12,029 nt of DNA, from NCBI GenBank assembly GCA_900555745.1, contig USMH01000017.1, positions 1 through 12,029 on the forward strand. The letters run 5' to 3'. Made by a program: the position numbers and the translations under genes. Below, piece after piece: positions 1-6,378 of the stretch. Below the pieces are notes generated by a model. That model searched no databases. It was given only the letters and a program-made list of their open reading frames with translations, and was not told the origin of the DNA. Source of the stretch: an uncultured Collinsella sp. (GTDB taxonomy: Bacteria; Actinomycetota; Coriobacteriia; Coriobacteriales; Coriobacteriaceae). Each line of letters opens with the position of its first letter. Positions within the stretch are counted from its first letter, which is position 1.

Positions 1-104
1 AACCCCTCGTTAACAATTTGGAAACAATGCGCCCATTAGGGTAACGCGGAACGCGGGGATTGCAACCCTTAGTTAGACGAGCGGTATGACTATATCGGGA
101 GCGT

Positions 105-148
105 ACAAAAACGGCCGGCCACGCTTTTGCTTGCGCGGTCGGCCGTTT
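105..148 (-). terminator. Rho-independent terminator of the amaP/DUF2273/Asp23 operon
   Basis: Inverted arms ACGGCCGGCC (111-120) and GGTCGGCCGT (137-146) form a 10-bp GC-rich stem with one mismatch. The A and T bases on each side extend it. Read on the minus strand the stem is followed by TTTTT (111-107), the typical U-tract, so it fits termination of the leftward operon whose last gene stops at 201. On the plus strand the hairpin is followed only by TTTAACGTTTT, so weak two-way activity is possible. Confidence 0.75.
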
Positions 149-203
149 AACGTTTTCGCAGATAAAACCTGCCAAAACAAACCTGTCCCTTTTTGGAAGG
201 TTA
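148..203 (-). repeat. Palindromic repeat, copy A (GGGACAGG family)
   Basis: A 56-base sequence whose reverse complement recurs at 5023-5078 with 51 of 56 positions identical by eye. It holds inverted arms AACCTGCCAAAA and TTTTGGAAGGTT (one mismatch) around AAACCTGTCCC, which reads GGGACAGGTTT on the minus strand. Its last three bases (201-203) are the TAA stop codon of the Asp23-family gene, so the element begins exactly where that gene ends. It lies between the stop and the operon terminator. Function is unknown; a REP-like mobile palindrome or a 3'-end RNA structure are the obvious options. Confidence 0.8.
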
Positions 204-722
204 TTCGTGCTGGCTGGTGCGGTGCTCGTACTCCTCGGGGGTGATGACGTCCTCGATGCGCAGGTTGACACCCGCCACCTCAAGGCCGGTCATCGCGGCA
301 AGGCGCTCAGTGACACGTGCCTTGACATCGTCGAAGATCGCGGGCGCATAGGCTCCGTACTCGATAATGACGGAGATGTTGACGACCACGCGATTGTCAT
401 CGGTGACCTCGACCGTCACGCCCTTGGTCAGATTCTCGGCACCAAACTGCTCCTGCACAAAGTGCATGAGGTTACCCTTCATGCCCAAAACGTGCGGAAC
501 CTCGCGGGTGGCCATGGCGACGATCTTCTCGATCACACCGTTGGAATAGGTCAGCGAGTCCTCGGACTCGTCTGTTTCCTCATCATCCTCGTCCGCGTCA
601 TCGGCGGACTCGGCCTCGACGAGCGCCTCATCCTCGAGCGTCATATCCTCGGCTTCGGCGACGGCCGCCTCATTCTCCTCGAGCTCGGTATCGGCCACAT
701 CGACCTTCGTGTTAAAAGCCAT
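201..722 (-). CDS. Asp23/Gls24 family envelope stress response protein
   Basis: A 173-residue protein in two parts. Residues 9-56 are a very acidic low-complexity tail (about 25 of 46 residues from 11 to 56 are Asp or Glu). Residues 57-165 are an Asp23/Gls24 (DUF322) domain: it starts YSNGVIEKIVAMATREVPHV, contains the VEVTDDNRVVVNISVIIEYG strand region, and ends with GLEVAGVNLRIEDV. Family members are abundant cytosolic proteins held at the membrane by AmaP and linked to cell-wall or alkaline stress. The ATG (722-720) is preceded by TAAGGAGGA (734-726), a near-perfect RBS. It is the last gene of the amaP-DUF2273-asp23 cluster, the same order as in Staphylococcus, 44 bases after DUF2273. The long acidic N-terminus is unusual for the family. 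There is no signal peptide or membrane segment. Confidence 0.92.
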   Translation of the reverse strand: MAFNTKVDVADTELEENEAAVAEAEDMTLEDEALVEAESADDADEDDEETDESEDSLTYSNGVIEKIVAMATREVPHVLGMKGNLMHFVQEQFGAENLTKGVTVEVTDDNRVVVNISVIIEYGAYAPAIFDDVKARVTERLAAMTGLEVAGVNLRIEDVITPEEYEHRTSQHE

Positions 723-766
723 GGTTCCTCCTTATGCCTGCCGCAGATGCGACAGTCGAATACATA

Positions 767-1144
767 TTAGCGACCGCTAAACAGACGGCCGAAGAAGTTG
801 ACGATCCCGTTCTCGCCGTCGCGAATTTGGCCGATCACAGCGCCGATCAGCACAAAGAATGCGATGACGAGCGTGTCCCACAGGCCCAACGTAAGTACCA
901 GCACGGCGAGGATAAAGCCTGCCAAGGCGCCGAGCGTAGTGTTGGGGTGGCGCACGGCGTAGCTCCAGATAGCAGCGCCCGTACCTTTGATGAGACCCAT
1001 GGCCTCGTCAAAGTCGTTGGCGGCGCTGTCGTGCTGCTCGCCGGCCTCGGGCTTGGCGTCGGCGGACTCGCCTGCCGGCGTAGCGTTCTGGTCAATCGTC
1101 AGGCGCGGCGTGCGGGCGGTCTTGTCTTGATTAGTATCACTCAC
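767..1144 (-). CDS. DUF2273 family small membrane protein
   Basis: A 125-residue protein. Residues 1-50 are polar and probably disordered. Residues about 70-87 and 91-107 are two closely spaced hydrophobic helices (GALAGFILAVLVLTLG, then TLVIAFFVLIGAVIG). They are followed by the QIRDGENGIVNFFGRLF tail typical of DUF2273. I place the start at the GTG at 1144-1142 because GGAGGT lies just upstream with about 5 bases of spacing. A longer reading frame to 1357 exists but overlaps amaP deeply and has no reason to be used. The start overlaps the end of amaP by 8 bases, which points to translational coupling. Small DUF2273 proteins commonly sit between amaP and asp23. A role in the same membrane-anchored stress complex is inferred from context; the biochemical role is not known. 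Confidence 0.88.
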   Translation of the reverse strand: MSDTNQDKTARTPRLTIDQNATPAGESADAKPEAGEQHDSAANDFDEAMGLIKGTGAAIWSYAVRHPNTTLGALAGFILAVLVLTLGLWDTLVIAFFVLIGAVIGQIRDGENGIVNFFGRLFSGR

Positions 1145-1682
1145 CGGAAACCTCCACGGTCTGGACGGTAGTCTTGGACGGCAAAAAACGGACGCGCGTG
1201 GTCGTACCCGGCGTGCCGAGCATGGTGTCGCAAGCTTCCTCGATGCGCTGCTGCATCGCGGTAGCCAGAGATGCCACGTCCTTATCGTCAAGCGCGATAG
1301 CCTCGACCTTAAAACGGACGTGCGAATCGTCGGAACCTTGGACGCGGGCCTCGACATGCTCGATCATCACGCGATCGTCGCGCTCTGCAGCAGCCCTGGC
1401 GCACGAAGAAAGCGCCGCGAGCGTGACCTCGATATTGCGCTCCCCCGCCGGATGCACGCAGGACGGCTCGCGACGAGCAAACATCAGGCGGAAGAAGCTT
1501 ACCAGCACGCCAATCGCCACAACTCCGCCGCATGCCGTCACGACAATGCGCGGCATGGGGTCGCGCATCAGCAGCATAAAGCGATACGTATACGGCCCCC
1601 AAAACTGGCAGACAAGCGTACCCAGCGCCACGATGGCGGCGGCAAGATACACGATCGCTAGGGCTCGTTTGAGTACGCGCAC
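1137..1682 (-). CDS. amaP: Alkaline shock response membrane anchor protein AmaP
   Basis: A 181-residue protein with two N-terminal membrane helices (about 7-28 and 44-67), then a soluble domain (about 82-170) with Asp23-like strand-helix pattern (NIEVTLAALSSCARAAAERD, HVRFKVEAIALDD, RVRFLPS). AmaP anchors the abundant Asp23 protein to the inner face of the membrane. The first position is a GTG (1682-1680), with AGGGAG about 6 bases upstream. It is the first gene of the trio, followed with an 8-base overlap by DUF2273 and then by the Asp23 protein, which supports the call more strongly than the sequence alone. A TATAAT-like -10 lies at 1738-1733, about 50 bases upstream. Assignment to the AmaP family is firm; exact partner binding is inferred. 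Confidence 0.85.
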   Translation of the reverse strand: MRVLKRALAIVYLAAAIVALGTLVCQFWGPYTYRFMLLMRDPMPRIVVTACGGVVAIGVLVSFFRLMFARREPSCVHPAGERNIEVTLAALSSCARAAAERDDRVMIEHVEARVQGSDDSHVRFKVEAIALDDKDVASLATAMQQRIEEACDTMLGTPGTTTRVRFLPSKTTVQTVEVSGE

Positions 1683-1732
1683 GTGGCGCTCCCTTCAAAT
1701 CTCGGCTCTCGAAATGCAAAACGGTTCGCATC

Positions 1733-1738
1733 ATTATA
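1733..1738 (-). promoter_or_regulatory. Candidate -10 box for the amaP operon
   Basis: The minus strand reads TATAAT, a perfect sigma-70 type -10 hexamer, placing a transcription start about 40-45 bases before the amaP GTG. No good -35 is seen: the hexamer 17 bases upstream is TAGAGC, matching TTGACA at 3 of 6, and it lies inside the yebC terminator. The box also overlaps the end of that terminator's T-tract, so its promoter role is uncertain. Confidence 0.4.
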
Positions 1739-1779
1739 AAAGAGCCGGGTCCGGTGCTCTACGCACGCGGATCCGGCTC
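1737..1779 (-). terminator. Rho-independent terminator of yebC
   Basis: On the minus strand GAGCCGGATCCG (1779-1768), a 14-base loop, and CGGACCCGGCTC (1753-1742) form a 12-bp stem with one mismatch. It is followed at once by TTTTA. It lies 70 bases after the yebC stop, so yebC is probably transcribed separately from the amaP operon downstream. Confidence 0.85.
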
Positions 1780-1848
1780 ATCTATTCCACGAGGCTTGCA
1801 TGCTCGCTTCATTATGCCCAGATATGCACGGCTCAATCCGTGCGGGCG

Positions 1849-2655
1849 CTACTCCTCCTCGAGGGCAGCGATAACCTCGTCGGTCATGTCCATGGTGCTG
1901 TAGACGTCCTGGACGTCGTCGAGCTCCTCAAGACGGTCGATGAGGCGCTGAACCTTCTTGGCATCGGCGCCAGAAACCTCGGTCGGGGTGGTCGGGACCA
2001 TGGTGGTCTCGGAGCCCTTGACCTGGACGCCCTGCTCCTCGAGCGCCTTGGAGACAGCCATGACCTCGTTGGCAGTAGTCCAGACGATCCACTCCTCGCC
2101 GGCGTCCTCGTAGTCCTCGCCACCGGCCTCGGCGATGGCCATCATGAACTCATCCTCGTCACCGGCAGCACCGTTGGCGATCATGGTCTCCTTCTTGGCG
2201 TTCTCGTCCAGGATCTCCTTGGCGACGACAATCTGGCCCTTGCGCTCAAACTGGAAGGCGACGGAGCCGGAGGTGCCCAGGTTGCCACCAGCGTGGGAGA
2301 AGGCGGAACGGACATCAGCGGCGGTACGGTTGCGGTTGTCGGTCAGGCAGTCGACGTAGACGGCGACACCGGCGGGACCGTAGCCCTCGTACACGATGTT
2401 CTCGTAGACGGCAGCGTCGGCACCCGAACCAAAAGCCTTGTCGATAGCGGACTTGATCTTGTCCTTAGGCATGGACTGAGCCTTGGCCTTGGCAACGGCA
2501 GCGGCGAGGCTGGCGTTGTTCTCGGGCAGCGGGTCACCGCCGAGACGGGCAGCAACGGTGATGTTGCGGCTGAGCTTGGAGAAGAGGGCGGAACGCTTGG
2601 CGTCCTGCGCGCCCTTACGATGCTTGGTTGTGGCCCACTTAGAGTGTCCGGACAT
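1849..2655 (-). CDS. yebC: YebC/PmpR family protein (transcription/translation regulator)
   Basis: A 268-residue YebC family protein. The N-terminal signature MSGHSKWATTKHRKGAQDAK is canonical and is followed by ALFSKLSRNI, then the GYGPAGVAVYVDCLTDNRNRT and GGNLGTSGSVAFQF blocks that define the second domain. It is slightly longer than the usual 240-250 residues, with the excess in acidic stretches around residues 165-190 and the Glu-rich C-terminus. Family members bind DNA as regulators in some bacteria, and several have been shown to act on ribosomes stalled at proline-rich sequences, so the cytosolic role may be in translation. The ATG at 2655 follows an AGGAG (in ATAGGAGACACGT). It is flanked by its own terminator and is not clearly coupled to the membrane protein upstream. 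RuvC genes, often next to yebC, are not seen here. Confidence 0.96.
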   Translation of the reverse strand: MSGHSKWATTKHRKGAQDAKRSALFSKLSRNITVAARLGGDPLPENNASLAAAVAKAKAQSMPKDKIKSAIDKAFGSGADAAVYENIVYEGYGPAGVAVYVDCLTDNRNRTAADVRSAFSHAGGNLGTSGSVAFQFERKGQIVVAKEILDENAKKETMIANGAAGDEDEFMMAIAEAGGEDYEDAGEEWIVWTTANEVMAVSKALEEQGVQVKGSETTMVPTTPTEVSGADAKKVQRLIDRLEELDDVQDVYSTMDMTDEVIAALEEE

Positions 2656-2785
2656 ACGTGTCTCCTATCGGTTTCGACCTAAAGCCCAGCGCAGATGCTC
2701 GGGCAATATAAACAAACGTCGTTATGATATACCTACTGGCCTGCGAGATAAACCCCAAAATGAAGGCGTCGTGATGATGGCCCCT

Positions 2786-2822
2786 TTGGCGCAAAGAAAC
2801 CTGACCCCAATGCACCAAGTTA
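2786..2822 (-). repeat. Palindromic repeat, copy C (GGGACAGG family, diverged)
   Basis: Arms TTGGCGC (2786-2792) and GCACCAA (2812-2818), with one mismatch, flank AAACCTGACCCC (GGGGTCAGGTTT on the minus strand). This is the same layout as copies A and B, with one changed base in the core and different arms. Bases 2820-2822 are the TAA stop of the 727-residue membrane protein. As in copy A, the element starts at a stop codon and points the same way relative to the gene. There is no T-tract after it. Confidence 0.6.
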
Positions 2823-5003
2823 GAACCAGAGGAAGTCGCTGCGGGTGACGGTGGCGCCTATGGCAAAGGGCATGCAGGCGATAACCGGATACAGGTAGCG
2901 CATGTAGGTTGAGCCGTTGCACGGGCCAATCAGGCACACGGCGAGCACACCCAACAGCGGCACCCAGATCGCCAGCGCACGCCATGAATGACGACGCAGC
3001 AGGTAGACCACCACGGCGATCATGATCCACACATAGGTGGCCGAGCTCATGGTGAGCGAGATAAAGGGAACACGCTGCACCGCCACACGGTACAAATTGA
3101 TCAGGTGGTCGCACCAGCGCACCACGTTGCTGTCAACCGGATGGAAGTCGAAGTACTTGAGGTTGTCGGGACGTGCCATGATCTCGGCACTACGCGCCGT
3201 GCTGTAGACCCAGGCATCGCGGGCACTCGGATAAAAATAACCATAGTAGTTATTGATAAGCGCCGAAATGTAGCACTCGGGATCCTTCTTAAACATCTGG
3301 GCCCATACCGCAAAATAGGCATCGATGTCCTCCTGCGAGGCGTACTCGTTAAAGCAGTTCTTGACGGCATCGGACTTGTCGGGGTTGTAGCGGCGGCCCA
3401 GGTTCTCGTACTTGAGTACGCGATCGATCACGGCACGCTCTTCGTCGGTCACCAAGCCGTCGCAAGGAGCCTCCACGATGGTGCCGTCCTCCTTAACCGT
3501 GGGGTTGACGCCCGAGTTGAGGCCGTCGTGCTTTTGGACGAAACGAGCCGTCTGCTGGAACGGAATCGAGAGGATTTCGCGCTTGGAACCAGGCGTGATG
3601 TCGTGCGCCGGCATAAAGACCTTGGTGAAGTACATATTAGAGGCAAGGCAGAGCGCGAGCACCGCGAGAACGCCAACCCAGCGGAAACGCGGGATGGCGC
3701 CCGAAGGCGCAGCACCAGTCTGCTTGGCTGCACGACGAGCCACATGCACGTCCCAAACGCAAAACGCCGCCGCGATTACGCATGCCGCCAGGGGAAACAC
3801 CAGGCCGCCGTTGCGCAGAAACGTGGAACCCATGGCGCCCAGAGCGAGCAGCAGCCAGTCGTGGCGCGCAAAGAGCACGGGGGCTTTCTCGCCCGCTCGC
3901 TCGACATTGGCATCACGACGGGGCAAGCCACATGCCACGAGCTTGACGGTCTGTACCAGCAGCACCAAAAACGCGTCGGCAAAGAGCACGTCTTTGGTGA
4001 GCAACGCCGCGTAGTTAGAGAACATCGGCATAAACGCAAAGAACAGCAGGATCGCACCGCGAACCGGCAGGCTCACGCCCAGTTTGCGCAGCGACGAAAT
4101 GGAATAGGCCATGCAGGCGGCCGTGATGACGAACTGAGCACAGGTGTAGATGGCAAGACCTGCGTTGGCGCTGTTGAACAGTGAAAGCCCCAGCTGGACG
4201 CACGAACCGATGATAGCCGTGTGCACCACGGGGTGATGTCCGTTGAGCAACACATTGGGATTAAGCAGACGCAGGTAGTCACTCGTGCCGTTGGGGTAGT
4301 TGAACCACTGGCGAATCTGCGCACCCGTATCTCCCATAAAAAGACCGGGCAGCGAAGCGATGAGCGTGGGCGCCCAGGCGATCATAAGCACCAGGAAGGG
4401 CCCGGCAAAGGGATGGACCGAGAGCACGGCGTGAGTCACACGCCATACGCGGCCAAAGTGCGCCTCGGAAAACGGAATGCGCCGAGAGCTCAGCCAATCT
4501 AGACACTCAAAGGCAAGGTAGAAGGCAACGACCGCCAAGAGCATCCAGCCCGCGCCGCCAATCCAGGCGCAGATGATGCGGGCTTTGTCGCCAAGGACAA
4601 TCTCGGCCGAGTCGGTGAGATCGTAGCTGCGGCCGAACACCATGCAGATGGCGAAGAACAGCGACGGCAGAATGATCGATGGACGCCAGGTGTCGCCACG
4701 GCCAAAGAACACGTAGCGAAACGGCAAGGTGAGCAGGCAGGCAAGTGCAAGCAGCATGACCGCGTCGGTATGGCCGGCAAACGAGAGGAGCACCTCGTAG
4801 CACACGTACAGCATGCCCGAGGCTTTGGGGTCAATCGCCAAGACTGCGTTGCTCGACACCGGGGCAGGATCGATGGAAAACGCCGTGGTCGCCAACAGCG
4901 CGAGCAAAAATGCGATGAGCGTCTGCTTGGCGGGGTAGCGCTTAAACCAGACGATGCGGGCAGCGTCGCGCGCAGCCGTTGTGGAGAGATCGGAATCCTT
5001 CAC
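2820..5003 (-). CDS. Large polytopic membrane protein, DUF6020/GT-C-like
   Basis: A 727-residue integral membrane protein, with about 11-13 hydrophobic segments in residues 28-460 and 648-720. A hydrophilic part of about 185 residues (462-645) probably sits outside the membrane, with Cys514, Cys550, Cys577 and Cys631. Motifs resembling those of lipid-sugar-using GT-C enzymes are seen: GDTGAQ (residues 224-229, acidic residue in the first large loop), NGHHPVVHT (254-262), LTKDVLF (335-341) and FLRNGG (395-400). This suggests a membrane glycosyltransferase adding a sugar to an envelope polymer or protein, but no substrate can be named. Start is GTG (5003-5001) with AAAGG about 10 bases upstream, a modest RBS. 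The 143 bases between it and lgt are mostly two palindromic repeats. DUF6020 is my best family guess; the GT-C link is inferred. Confidence 0.75.
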   Translation of the reverse strand: MKDSDLSTTAARDAARIVWFKRYPAKQTLIAFLLALLATTAFSIDPAPVSSNAVLAIDPKASGMLYVCYEVLLSFAGHTDAVMLLALACLLTLPFRYVFFGRGDTWRPSIILPSLFFAICMVFGRSYDLTDSAEIVLGDKARIICAWIGGAGWMLLAVVAFYLAFECLDWLSSRRIPFSEAHFGRVWRVTHAVLSVHPFAGPFLVLMIAWAPTLIASLPGLFMGDTGAQIRQWFNYPNGTSDYLRLLNPNVLLNGHHPVVHTAIIGSCVQLGLSLFNSANAGLAIYTCAQFVITAACMAYSISSLRKLGVSLPVRGAILLFFAFMPMFSNYAALLTKDVLFADAFLVLLVQTVKLVACGLPRRDANVERAGEKAPVLFARHDWLLLALGAMGSTFLRNGGLVFPLAACVIAAAFCVWDVHVARRAAKQTGAAPSGAIPRFRWVGVLAVLALCLASNMYFTKVFMPAHDITPGSKREILSIPFQQTARFVQKHDGLNSGVNPTVKEDGTIVEAPCDGLVTDEERAVIDRVLKYENLGRRYNPDKSDAVKNCFNEYASQEDIDAYFAVWAQMFKKDPECYISALINNYYGYFYPSARDAWVYSTARSAEIMARPDNLKYFDFHPVDSNVVRWCDHLINLYRVAVQRVPFISLTMSSATYVWIMIAVVVYLLRRHSWRALAIWVPLLGVLAVCLIGPCNGSTYMRYLYPVIACMPFAIGATVTRSDFLWF

Positions 5004-5022
5004 AGTCCGAAAGCCTTTCTAG

Positions 5023-5078
5023 AAACCTGCCAAAAAGGGACAGGTTTATTTTGGCAGGTTTTATCTGGGGAAACGTTA
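5023..5078 (+). repeat. Palindromic repeat, copy B1 (GGGACAGG family)
   Basis: A 56-base inverted copy of the element at 148-203. It carries a perfect 13-bp inverted repeat, AAACCTGCCAAAA (5023-5035) and TTTTGGCAGGTTT (5049-5061), around a 13-base loop containing GGGACAGG. The matching tail past the palindrome (to 5078) is also shared with copy A, so the unit is longer than the hairpin. It lies 20 bases before the GTG of the 727-residue membrane protein and so probably in its 5' leader. Unlike the other copies it does not touch a stop codon and has the opposite orientation. Confidence 0.85.
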
Positions 5079-5102
5079 CGGTTCTGTCATCGTTGCCCAG
5101 CG

Positions 5103-5149
5103 AACCACCAAAAAGGTTCCTGTCCCCTTTGTGGTGGTTTTGGTGGTTA
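5103..5149 (-). repeat. Palindromic repeat, copy B2 (GGGACAGG family)
   Basis: Outer arms AACCACCAAAA (5103-5113) and TTTTGGTGGTT (5138-5148) are a perfect 11-bp inverted repeat. The interior holds TTCCTGTCCCC, i.e. GGGGACAGGAA on the minus strand. A second stem is possible inside, CCACCAAAAAGG with CCTTTGTGGTGG (one mismatch), so the DNA or RNA could fold two ways. Bases 5147-5149 are the lgt stop codon TAA. Core and layout match copy A while the arm sequence differs, with both sides of the stem changed together. Confidence 0.75.
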
Positions 5150-5968
5150 GGCGTCCAGGTAGACGCGCTGGGGCTGGTTGCGGCGACGAGCAAAGATGAT
5201 GAGCGCCAGGCCCGCGATTACGAGCGGCAGGCTCAGCAGCTGTCCCATCGTGATGACGCCTCCCAGCAGATAACCCAGCTGCGCATCGGGCACGCGCACA
5301 AACTCAATGAGGAAGCGAACGATGCCGTAACCCATCACAAACACGCCCATAAACGTGCCCTGGGGCAGTAGCGGCTTTTTGCGGCTGAGCACCTGCAGAA
5401 TGCAAAAGAGCACGATGCCCTCGAGGAATGCCTCGTAGAGCTGGGAGGGATGGCGCGGCATATCGCCCGCGGTGCCGCCAAAGATCACGCCCCAGGGCAG
5501 ATCGGTCGGCTTGCCCCACAGCTCGCCGTTGACAAAGTTTGCGCAGCGTCCCAGACATAAGGCCAGCGGAGCACCGATAACGGCAAGGTCGGCGATGGTC
5601 CAGGCGTCGAGCTTGTACATGCGGCACACGAGCACGCCGCCGATGATGCCGCCCACCAGGCCGCCATGGAAGCTCATGCCGCCTTCATTGGTGGCAAAGA
5701 TCTCGAGCGGATGCGCCCAGTAGTAGCCGTCGCCGTAAAAGATGACGTAGAACAGGCGGGCGCCAATGATAAGGCCAAAGACCACGCCGACCACGACACT
5801 CGTCAGGTCGTCGACCGTAATGTCAAAACCCCAACGGCGCTGCGTGCGGTACATGACGACCGCCGTGAGCAGGGCGCCGACCACGTAGGCCAGGCCGTAC
5901 CAGTAGATGGTGATGGGGCCCGCCGAGATCGCGACAGGATCAAGCATATGGTAGAAGTCGTTGAGCAT
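5147..5968 (-). CDS. lgt: Prolipoprotein diacylglyceryl transferase Lgt
   Basis: A 273-residue membrane enzyme that transfers diacylglycerol from phosphatidylglycerol to the lipobox cysteine of preprolipoproteins, the first step of lipoprotein maturation. About seven membrane helices are visible. The family blocks are all present: GGMSFHGGLVGG (residues 96-107, with the essential His at 101), GRCANFVNGELWG (140-152, catalytic Arg at 141), RHPSQLYEA (172-180) and VRFLIEFVR (217-225). Length is normal. The start chosen is the ATG at 5968-5966 because AGGAGG (5980-5975) lies 6 bases upstream. An in-frame extension to 6028 would cross a terminator-like hairpin and lacks an RBS. The stop codon is shared with palindromic repeat B2. 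The NifU-like gene lies 109 bases upstream with a hairpin between, so lgt may have its own promoter. Confidence 0.97.
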   Translation of the reverse strand: MLNDFYHMLDPVAISAGPITIYWYGLAYVVGALLTAVVMYRTQRRWGFDITVDDLTSVVVGVVFGLIIGARLFYVIFYGDGYYWAHPLEIFATNEGGMSFHGGLVGGIIGGVLVCRMYKLDAWTIADLAVIGAPLALCLGRCANFVNGELWGKPTDLPWGVIFGGTAGDMPRHPSQLYEAFLEGIVLFCILQVLSRKKPLLPQGTFMGVFVMGYGIVRFLIEFVRVPDAQLGYLLGGVITMGQLLSLPLVIAGLALIIFARRRNQPQRVYLDA

Positions 5969-5986
5969 GTCGACCCTCCTACTCCC

Positions 5987-6028
5987 TACATACAAATGCG
6001 GCCGCGGGCCTTGCGCTCGCAGCCGCAT
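5987..6028 (-). terminator. Probable terminator after the NifU-like gene
   Basis: Minus strand: ATGCGGCTGCG (6028-6018), an 11-base loop, and CGCGGCCGCAT (6006-5996) form an 11-bp stem with one mismatch. It is followed by TTTGTATGT. The T-tract is short and interrupted, so termination may be partial, letting some transcription run on into lgt. Confidence 0.5.
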
Positions 6029-6077
6029 ATTTGGGCGTAACGTCTATGCGGAGTATGCCGTCCGCAGCTTTCGCATC

Positions 6078-6356
6078 TTAAAACGGCGCGTACTCGTCGT
6101 ACAGGTCGTCGGTCTCGCCGGAAGCATTGACCTGCTCAACTCGGGTAACGCCGGGCACGTGCTCCTTGAGGATACGCTCGATGCCCATGGAAAGCGTCAG
6201 TGCGCTCATGGGGCAGCCGGCGCAGGCGCCCTGCAGCTCCAGCTTGACGACACCCTCGTCGTCGACGCCCACATACTCCATATCGCCGCCGTCGGCCTGC
6301 AGGTTGGGGCGAATCTCTTCAAGAACCTTCTTAAGCAGCTCTTCGTTAACAGCCAC
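6078..6356 (-). CDS. NifU-like C-terminal domain iron-sulfur cluster protein
   Basis: A 92-residue stand-alone Nfu domain. Residues 5-75 form the compact NifU C-terminal fold, with the pattern VLEEIRPNLQADGGDMEYV, then KLELQGACAGCPMSALTLS carrying the cluster-binding CxxC (Cys45 and Cys48), then GIERILKEHVPGVTRV. Such proteins hold or deliver [4Fe-4S] clusters to apo-proteins in the cytosol. The last 17 residues are a short acidic tail. Start is a GTG (6356-6354), with AAAGGAG 5 bases upstream. No cysteine desulfurase or Suf genes are next to it, so it is a single carrier gene and not part of an assembly operon here. It is separated from the dCMP deaminase by 172 bases containing a 16-base palindrome and from lgt by a hairpin. 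Confidence 0.93.
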   Translation of the reverse strand: MAVNEELLKKVLEEIRPNLQADGGDMEYVGVDDEGVVKLELQGACAGCPMSALTLSMGIERILKEHVPGVTRVEQVNASGETDDLYDEYAPF

Positions 6357-6378
6357 AGGGGCTCCTTTCTCACAATTA

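Noticed and set aside
9..25. GTTAAC-N6-GAAAC, similar to an actinobacterial GlnR half-site pair
   Set aside because: Only one pair is present, the second pair is not at the expected spacing, and the gene it would control lies outside the window. Too short to support.
1174..2682. Plus-strand reading frame of 502 codons
   Set aside because: It lies antisense to amaP and yebC, both with clear family motifs and RBSs. Its translation is a low-complexity reflection of those genes.
2705..2710. TATATT on the minus strand as a -10 for yebC
   Set aside because: No -35 match at any usual spacing and no extended -10; AT-rich hexamers are expected in this gap.
2988..4184. Plus-strand reading frame of 398 codons
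   Set aside because: Antisense to the 727-residue membrane protein and rich in His, Arg and Gln as expected for such a shadow; no RBS support.
6046..6065. Small hairpin TGCGGA-N8-TCCGCA after the NifU-like gene
   Set aside because: Only 6 bp and no T-tract; probably chance. The hairpin at 5996-6028 is a better terminator.
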